This document shows, one piece after another, positions 43,875-50,015 of a stretch of 50,015 nucleotides of DNA (positions are counted from its first letter, which is position 1; each line of letters opens with the position of its first letter). Under the pieces are notes generated by a model, which had not been told where the DNA came from, searched no databases, and saw nothing but the letters and a program-made list of their open reading frames with translations. The stretch comes from Tieghemiomyces parasiticus (taxonomy: Eukaryota > Kickxellomycota > Dimargaritomycetes > Dimargaritales > Dimargaritaceae). The stretch covers positions 1-50,015 of the forward strand of contig JANBPT010000259.1 of assembly GCA_027575765.1 (NCBI GenBank), read 5' to 3'. The position numbers were made by a program, and so were the translations under genes.

Positions 43875-44945
43875 CTAGTTGGTCGCGATCGAACTCGATC
43901 GCCAGTCCGCGTTGCAGGCCGGACATCGGTCTGGGAGTCGGCGGAGGAGGGAGGCAGGCAGCGTACCATCGTCACGGATGTGCCGCCGGCTGCGGCAGAG
44001 GTAACACGACGGATTGGCCGGAATGTGAAGTCGCCCGGGAGAATACATAGTGTCCTGCATGGTGGGTTGGTAGCCGTTGGGCCCGCGGTTGTTTACGGAG
44101 GTGTGAAGATCCCCACCGGCGGAGCGGGTCCGACTGTAATAGGGCGAACCACTCGTGGAGGCACCAGAGCCCGGGTATGGTCGTGCCTGGTAATGAGCCC
44201 CACCGCCAGGGGCCGGGTGGGAGTGGTTTGAGGTAAGCGGAGGCCGCCCCCACGTACCACTATAACACCCGCCCGGGTAGGCACCGCCGTAGACGTGAGA
44301 CGAGGTCCCAGGCGTGCCAGGTGCCGGGTAGGGTTCGAGGGATATGCCAGCCAGTCCAGCCATAAGGGCAGAGAAGGGATCGACCTGGGCAGGATAGTTC
44401 CACACTGACGAGGGCAGGCGGGTCCCGCATGCAGGGCACGGGCCGCGCGGACTCAGACGCGGGGCGGTGAAGCAGCTCGGACAGGTAGTGATCCCCAACC
44501 GGGCGGCCTCGCCGCGAGCACAGCGGTTACAAGGCTTACCTGGCCGCTTAAAGCCCGTGTCTTCGCACTTCCAGCACCAGGGCATGGTCCGGCCAGTCAC
44601 GCCAAGGGAAGCCTGCGACGGGTAAACAGCCTGGTAAGTCCCCCCTCCCACCGGTCGCGGTCCTATCGGCCGACCGCTGTTGGCGAGCCCACCGGTCGTG
44701 TGGGGAACGCTAGCCGTGGTTAACTGGGGCGGCCGGACGGGTATAGTGCCGGGGCGGTTGACTCCCGTAGGCCGGGCGTTGAGTCGGGTGGTTGTGGAAG
44801 TCACCCGCGGTGGTCGGCGACCGGGAGGTGGATTATTGAAACCCGCGGCGCCCTCTTCGACAACCTGTTCGCCGGCCCCAGCGTAGGGCGTGTACGGCGG
44901 CGGGGGTTCGTCTGGTGTGAATTCGGGAAGGGCGATCTGCGGCAT
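43875..44945 (-). CDS. HUA1-like proline-rich zinc-binding protein with PPxY motif
   Basis: A 356-residue single-exon protein starting at the ATG at 44945 (MPQIALPEF). The N-terminus has a PPPPYTPY motif (Tyr18), a docking site for Rsp5/NEDD4 WW domains. After a Pro/Thr/Arg-rich disordered region comes a cysteine cluster at about 125-180: CWKCEDTGF and GKPCNRC resemble DnaJ-type CxxCxGx units, followed by CPSCFTAPR and CPACGTRL. A further pair near the C-terminus (CYLCRSRRH and CPACNADW) may bind zinc as well. A Gly/Tyr/Pro-rich spacer lies between. PPxY plus a DnaJ-like zinc ribbon is the layout of yeast Hua1, a cytoplasmic protein linked to actin patches and endocytosis. Orthology is likely but not certain because this protein is longer and has the extra C-terminal cysteine pair. 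Confidence 0.7.
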   Translation of the reverse strand: MPQIALPEFTPDEPPPPYTPYAGAGEQVVEEGAAGFNNPPPGRRPPRVTSTTTRLNARPTGVNRPGTIPVRPPQLTTASVPHTTGGLANSGRPIGPRPVGGGTYQAVYPSQASLGVTGRTMPWCWKCEDTGFKRPGKPCNRCARGEAARLGITTCPSCFTAPRLSPRGPCPACGTRLPSSVWNYPAQVDPFSALMAGLAGISLEPYPAPGTPGTSSHVYGGAYPGGCYSGTWGRPPLTSNHSHPAPGGGAHYQARPYPGSGASTSGSPYYSRTRSAGGDLHTSVNNRGPNGYQPTMQDTMYSPGRLHIPANPSCYLCRSRRHIRDDGTLPASLLRRLPDRCPACNADWRSSSIATN

Positions 44946-45911
44946 GTTGAAAAAGAAAAGGGGTGAAGCTGAGAGTAAAGTCACGTATTACGTATGAGGT
45001 AACGTTGCTATTACTTCCTACTGGGCTATTCTAGCGCTGGAAAAGAATAGGGCGACAATAACGGGCAATGTAAGGTTTAGCTATCGTGGGGATGCAACTG
45101 CTGTCAGTAGGCGTGGCAGAATCGAGTGACGCCGTTAGCCAGTTCGTTGGTGCAACGAAGCAGGTGCGAGGTTATGGTGGAAAAATCTGAGTAGGGAGGC
45201 GCAGCAGGACAGAAGAGGGTAGGGTGCACAGAGTAAGTTAATGCGTGAAAGGTGAAGCTCGTGTGGACATGTAAGCAGTAGTAAGTTGTACAGGTGGGCG
45301 GGGCGGTGGGGTTGAGCGACCAATGCAGGAGAGGGCAGCGAATGTGGCAACCAGTAGGAAGGCAGCCTATTCCCTTACAACAAGGAGAGACGTAGAGAGG
45401 TGAGGATAAATGCTTGGCGGTGGCAGAGGTCCAGGCCAGGGTGGGGCTTTGAGGGGGAAACGACTGATAGGGCCCAGGCCACTGTGGAAGAAAATCAATG
45501 GGATGGGATACCGGACATTAATGGGGGGGTTTATCATAGAATCGGGCAGCCGGGTCCTTAACATGTCAACTCGATTGCTGTTCGAAGGTTATGTGCCATA
45601 GGTGGAAGTCGTCAGCACTGCTCTCTATGTATAACAGGAGGGTTGGAAACGGAAGTGTCTAAAAGAATGAGGCCTAAATAGAAAAGGATTTAAGGCGTCT
45701 TAAAAGAGGGTGAAAAAAATATAGCCGCGTTGGCCAGATTTCAGGAAGTCGGAATAAGGTCTAGATATATTACCAATTGCTATTGAACAAAGATGTGACG
45801 TTCCGTAAGAATGTTCTACATTTTCTCACAGAGCCAACAATATATGACGTGGAACAAGCTGTAGCGTCAATCATAGAGAATTAGGGATACAGCTGCCAAC
45901 CAAAAAAGTTA
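44946..45911. other. Intergenic region
   Basis: Upstream of the HUA1-like gene. Purine-rich on the plus strand between 45130 and 45440, then AT-rich towards the tRNA. No gene seen. Confidence 0.5.
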
Positions 45912-45993
45912 TGAGCGGAGTGGGATTCGAACCCACGCCTCCGGAGAGATCACGGCCTTAACGTGACGCCTTAGACCGCTCGGCCATCCGCCC
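45912..45993 (-). tRNA. tRNA-Leu (anticodon AAG)
   Basis: Class II tRNA without an intron. The acceptor is GGGCGGA/TCCGCTC with one G-U pair and discriminator A. The D arm is GCC-GAGCGGTCTAA-GGC, the anticodon stem TCACG/CGTGA with loop TT-AAG-GC, the variable arm TCTCCGGAGG-type, and the T arm GTGGG-TTCGAAT-CCCAC. All stems pair and the identity features fit leucine. Confidence 0.96.
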
Positions 45994-46036
45994 TTCGATA
46001 TTTGTGGAGCTCAGATGATATTTGAAGTCCTGAAGA

Positions 46037-46097
46037 TTCCTGGTGGGCGAACACAACTACCCAGACGCGCTAACGCGTTGTTAACCCCACCAGGGAT
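46037..46097. repeat. Nested inverted repeat next to tRNA-Leu
   Basis: CCTGGTGGG (46039-46047) pairs with CCCACCAGG (46086-46094), and an inner ACGCG/CGCGT pair and AAC/GTT bases lie between. About 45 nt downstream of the tRNA 5' end, at the edge of the CpG-poor block. Could be a small element remnant. Confidence 0.6.
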
Positions 46098-46167
46098 TAC
46101 CAACGTGTCTCCAAAAGACATGGGAATACCCCTACACATGTGGAACACAGATCCGGCAATATCACCA

Positions 46168-46495
46168 CCAATGGGAAGCAGGATTTCCTATGGCTTTAGT
46201 TTCATACTTTTCGATTTTACATGTTTCATACTTTCCGATTTTATTTGTTTCATCTTAGGTTGCCAATAAGTTATCCACCAGCCTAAATAACTAAGGCGAC
46301 CAAAACTATGGTTTAGAGAACATATGCTATTTTATCTTATATTAGGCCCGAGCTTTTACACCTAATAGCTTGGGGAGTGTTTTTTCCTACCCTGCCTTGG
46401 AGTACCTAGTTCTATTAAACCCAATTCTATTATTCATTCTTCACATGGTTGTGGAGCTCTCACTTTGTTAGGTCTCTTGAAGAATCTTTACCACT
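46168..46495 (+). repeat. CpG-poor family, copy 1
   Basis: Shares with copy 4 the opening CACCAATG...GATTTCCTATG and ATTTTATTTGTTTCA. With copies 2-5 it shares the GGGGAGTGTTTTTTCCTA-CCCTGCCTTG-GAGTACCT core, and with copy 3 the 3' end TTGTGG...CACTTTGT...TCTCTTGAAG. Confidence 0.65.
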
Positions 46496-46869
46496 CGATA
46501 TACCCACCAGTATGTCTTGTTTGGTATAATAACCTTACCACTTGCGGGAATGACATCTGCAAGGTATCCACCACTGCCCACCCATGTATAGAGGTCCTTC
46601 TTTATAGCATGGTAAATTCCACTGTAGGGTATGAGAAATCCTGCATAGGTTTCCTCACTAGTTACCCTTAGCCTACCCTGGCAGTAGCACTTTAGGTTAC
46701 ATTGGCCTTGATCATATGGTCATGAGTCCAACCTCCTAGAGATATCTAGATGGTTGTCCTATTGTTCTTGAGGTCATGTCCTTGAGAGACCATTGTTCTG
46801 TCCCAGCAACCTTTGTCTTGCCACCTGGGATTAAGTGGTAGTAATTGCAGGCCTTATCAATGCCATTGT

Positions 46870-46990
46870 CATTTAGGTATATACCTTATCATATATGTAC
46901 CCTGAGCATCTGCTCCTCTAAGTTCTGGGAGTGTTTCCCCTGCCTTGCCTCCAGGCAACCCTTTCGTGTTTCTCTTGGTCCATTTTGTAC
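46870..46990 (+). repeat. CpG-poor family, copy 2
   Basis: Core only: CCCTGAGCATCTGCTCCTCTAAG then TGGGAGTGTTTCCCCTGCC. More diverged after the core. Confidence 0.5.
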
Positions 46991-48339
46991 TTTCCTAGCC
47001 CCAAGTATGTCTACCTTTAATGAAGCTCATCCCCCCCCACCTATTAAGATCGTGATTAGGCTACTGAAATATCTGACCTTAGGGTCTAATATCTAGGTAG
47101 CCTTCACATGGTTTGTAGTGAAAGTGTTAAAACAGTTTATTGAAAATGGTCAGATAATAGCAAGGAAAACAGTGTCAATTGAATATCCTGGAATTTGCCC
47201 CCCTTCCCAGTTCCAGGTGACAGCAACCTGGGTTTTTATGTCCCAAAGGTCAACAAGTTAAAATAAACTTGGTAACAAATAAACTATAAGCTATGAGAAC
47301 ATGACACAAAAGCAAGGAAGGTTAAAAGTAAAGGCAGCACAGAGTGCTGCCACCATCTGTGATTGGCCAACCAGCTGGGCCTGCTCTAGAGGATCACCTT
47401 AATATAGAGACCCAAGTTTCTCATAACAACAGGGTTTACTAACCTATGATACTGTTGTTGATTAAACTCATTCTTTGATCTGAGCACCCCAGCCTACGTG
47501 CGCAAGGGCATGCCTCCATTAGTAAAGCAACATGAATAAATACCGGGCCTGTTTTCTCTTCCAGGAACAGTATTTGGCTTTTTAAACTTTTCCAATTATC
47601 ACATTTTACAAAGTCTGGTTTAACCAAGACTTCTCCACCCTGTCATCCTATTACAGTTTGTGATGAGAGCACCTCTACTAGTTCCTACCAACTCCCCTGA
47701 TGCTCCAACTTATGATCATTGCGGAATACCTACTGTTTGCCATGCTACCACAGCTTAATACATCACCACTGTTGTTTATTATTTGATATTCCTACTTTTA
47801 CTATTAGTCCGCCTTACACTTTCACATCCTCTCTTTATCAATCCTATTTAACATCCTTTGATATCCACCACATTGTTTTTTCATCACATATGTACTTTGC
47901 ATTATCCGTGACTGCTGTCTCTATAAAAGGACACCTGCTCTTGGACAACCCAATAAAAACATCAAGTATTCACTGATTTCTTCTTCATAGTATCCATTGA
48001 GACCCCTTAACCCCATGGCACACCATTGCATGTTTTTGGATCCCAAATAACTATTTCCCATACTTAAGATTCCTGGCTCACTATACTATTGGGCATGGTC
48101 ATGCCAACCTACATTGTTTGTTTACAAAGGCCAGGATCAGGCACTGAAGCCTTGGGAAAGACAACTTTTGGATGGTGCCCCTCCAACAGATTTCCCATTA
48201 GCTGATGAGCCAACTGTGCCATGACCCAAATTACCTAGGATTCTACAACATTTGGATTAATTATGTTTTTTATGGAAGGAGCCAATGGATGAAGCAGTAA
48301 CTGTTGGAGTGGCCAGAAGGACCATAACCTCCCAGAGGC

Positions 48340-48500
48340 ACCAAATTCTATTTATAGCCTGAGCTCCAGCACCTCTGAGTTTGGGAAGTATTGTTCCTAA
48401 CCCTGCCTTAGGGTACCTTTTCATTATTAAAATCCAGTTGATTTACCTATGTTTCACAATGTTTGTGGTGCAGACACCCACTTTGTCTCTTGAAGGGGCC
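48340..48500 (+). repeat. CpG-poor family, copy 3
   Basis: TATAGCCTGAGCTCCAGCACC, TTTGGGAAGTATTGTTCCTA, CCCTGCCTTAGGGTACCTTT and the 3' end TGTGGTGCAG...CACTTTGTCTCTTGAAG match copy 1. Confidence 0.65.
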
Positions 48501-49049
48501 TAGTGGATGCACTAATACCTTGGAACATCAAAAAGTACTGATCCCCCTTTGGGGAAAAGCTGTTTAAGGCTACAGGCATTATACAGGAAGATGTAGATCC
48601 TTCTCCCACACCCAAGTATAAGGAGTGAGCCTGCACTAGTAAGCAAGGGCTTAGTTTTTTCTATTCCATTTATTATTTTACCACCTTTGTTTATTTTATT
48701 CATAGTTGGAACACTGGCATGGTCCCATACTATTTACATTTACACCAGAAGTAAACAACCAAAGCTACTGCTATTTTCACCACTGGTTGCAGACCATTGT
48801 AATGTACCACCCAGCTATTGGCATCCCAGATCACCTAACAATCTGCACCTCATATTAGGACCTATTACCACAATTGTGTGGAGCCCAGGCATCATTAAGG
48901 GCCCCTGCAGATTCCTGATAGAGTAGGACGTGGTAGGAAGTCATCCTGACTGTACTAGGCCACCTACAATACTGGGGAAAGCCAACTCAAAGTATTAAAG
49001 GCATGAGAAACCAAATATTTTTGATTCTGTGGTACTAGTAAAGTTCTCA

Positions 49050-49320
49050 CCAATGATATGTCTGATTTCCTATGACTCCTGGCTAAATATTTTTTACAAA
49101 CTTTTGAATTTTATTTGTTTCAGCTTGTCATTGCCAGTTCTCATTCATAAACCAGAATGACCAACACCTGAGCTAGATCTAGCTTTATTTTTTATAGCCC
49201 AAACACCTGCACATCTAAGCTTAGAGTGTGGTGTATCAATCCTGCTTTGGGGTACCTGATTAAATTAAAATCTGGTACCATTAGCTATGTTTCATGGAAG
49301 AGTGATAAGGATACCTTCCA
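49050..49320 (+). repeat. CpG-poor family, copy 4
   Basis: Collinear with copy 1 from CACCAATG and TGATTTCCTATG to CCTGCTTTGGGGTACCTGA and ATGTTTCATGG. It also has TTTTATAGCCCAAACACCTG, matching copy 3. Confidence 0.65.
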
Positions 49321-49799
49321 CTGCACCTTCCCAGTAGCCCCATGATGCCCATAGTGCACCTGTGTCCCAAGCAGGACCTCAGGAGCTTGGCACATTATAA
49401 TCCCCATATTATTTTCCCACTTATTCCATAAGATCTATTTCTTTTTATGGCATCCAGCAGTAGGTTCTTTGAAAAGATGAAATTATTCTGAAGATCTAAT
49501 AATATACAGAAAGAAGTTGGGGCAAGTAATGGGAAAAATGGAGGAGGAAAGGGTGAGCATTTATAAGAGGAAATATTTGGCTATCAAGGAATATTGTAAG
49601 AAGAGAGTCAAAGGGGACAAGGAGATGGGTCTTGACAAGTCTAAAAGGATCATCTAAGAACAATAGATAGGCCTGGGTAGCCATCCAAGCACTTAAGGTA
49701 AATAAGGGTGAAAGATAAAAGGATATCAGGTTAAGTGACCACAATAGCTAAAAGAGAACTAAACAAAAGGTATTTATGAAACTACATATACGCTAGTAT

Positions 49800-49880
49800 T
49801 AGTAGATCCCAGAATTTATATTGTTCAGGATGGGGAAAGTGTTCCTAGTGCTGCCTTTGGGTGCTATCTAGTTGCTTCTG
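49800..49880 (+). repeat. CpG-poor family, copy 5 (core only)
   Basis: GGGGAAAGTGTTCCTAGTGCTGCCTTTGGGTGC parallels the core of copies 1 and 3. It lies 60-140 nt from the tRNA-Ile 3' end. Confidence 0.45.
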
Positions 49881-49941
49881 AATCGCTGCAATTGCGTCAA
49901 ATTTCAATAACATGTAGTATATATGTTAAATATAAAAAAAA

Positions 49942-50015
49942 TGCCCCATGCAGGGATCGAACCTACGACCTTCGCGTTATTAGCACGACGCTCTAAACCA
50001 ACTGAGCTAATAGGG
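49942..50015 (-). tRNA. tRNA-Ile (anticodon AAT), first base outside window
   Basis: Class I tRNA. The acceptor 3' half ATGGGGC with discriminator A pairs with (G)CCCTAT, whose first G falls just beyond the window. The D arm is GCTC-AGTTGGTTTA-GAGC, the anticodon stem TCGTG/CGCGA with loop CT-AAT-AA, and the T arm GTAGG-TTCGATC-CCTGC. No intron. The anticodon region is the highly conserved eukaryotic tRNA-Ile form. Confidence 0.96.

Larger units (their letters stand above)
45994..49941. other. AT-rich, CpG-depleted repeat block between two tRNA genes
   Basis: No gene recognised. From about 46546 to 49790 I find only about nine CG dinucleotides. None occurs in 47909-48928 or in 48931-49790, although C and G are both common. 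TG and CA are frequent. At least five diverged copies of one repeat family occur (listed separately). The rest of the window is CpG-rich, so this block has a different mutational history, most simply long-term CpG methylation of repeated DNA. A nested inverted repeat lies at 46037-46097. Confidence 0.75.

Noticed and set aside
46465..46671. Short open frames in the CpG-poor block
   Set aside because: AT-rich, no motifs, interrupted by repeat copies; no transposase or reverse transcriptase signature found.
1..50015. CRISPR arrays, prophage or bacterial operons
   Set aside because: No direct-repeat/spacer pattern, Shine-Dalgarno spacing or bacterial gene order; introns and gene content are fungal.

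Overview
The window is fungal nuclear DNA. Genes have short GT-AG introns with strong GTAAGT-type donors. Products include an AIM25-type scramblase, arrestin-related adaptors with PPxY motifs, a HUA1-like zinc protein and a Msn2-like C2H2 factor. tRNA genes are eukaryotic, one with an intron after position 37. Coding regions are GC-rich and CpG-dense. Gene density is low (about 11 protein genes in 50 kb, with one gap of about 11 kb). I lean towards an early-diverging lineage (Zoopagomycota or Mucoromycota type) but cannot place it from this sequence alone.

Layout. 1-1803 (-): GMP synthase, two exons, C-terminus beyond the edge. 1804-5676: gene-poor, with one copy of a dispersed repeat. 5677-5991 (+): small secreted basic protein. 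6783-8603 (+): low-complexity protein with two NPDG blocks. 8994-11612 (-): uridine kinase/UPRT-like protein, five exons including a 12-nt microexon. 11654-17344: no convincing gene. 17345-18625 (+): first arrestin-like adaptor. 18626-29777: no convincing gene. 29778-31937 (+): second arrestin-like adaptor. 32290-32404 (+): intron-containing class II tRNA with an unexpected UCU anticodon. 32536-32897 (-): glyoxalase I pseudogene abutting a second repeat copy. 33875-34243 (+): secreted protein made of 13-residue CxxC repeats. 34675-35553 (-): intact glyoxalase I, three exons. 36335-38028 (-): mitochondrial scramblase-family protein, four exons. 39034-40584 (+): C2H2 factor. 41944-42177: third repeat copy. 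42490-43311 (-): TMEM198-like membrane protein. 43875-44945 (-): HUA1-like PPxY zinc protein. 45912-45993 (-): tRNA-Leu(AAG). 45994-49941: AT-rich, almost CpG-free block with a degenerate repeat family. 49942-50015 (-): tRNA-Ile(AAT), lacking one base at the edge.

Themes. GMP synthase and uridine kinase/UPRT are nucleotide metabolism (purine de novo, pyrimidine salvage). The two arrestins and the HUA1-like protein all carry PPxY motifs, the signature of partners of Rsp5/NEDD4 ubiquitin ligases in endocytosis. All resolved introns lie in minus-strand genes; the five clearest plus-strand genes read as single exons. The most unusual signals are the CpG-free repeat block between two tRNA genes, the 13-residue Cys-repeat secreted protein, the 12-nt microexon at the GRPPWY motif of the uridine kinase, the class II tRNA with a UCU anticodon, and the glyoxalase pseudogene ending at a dispersed repeat.
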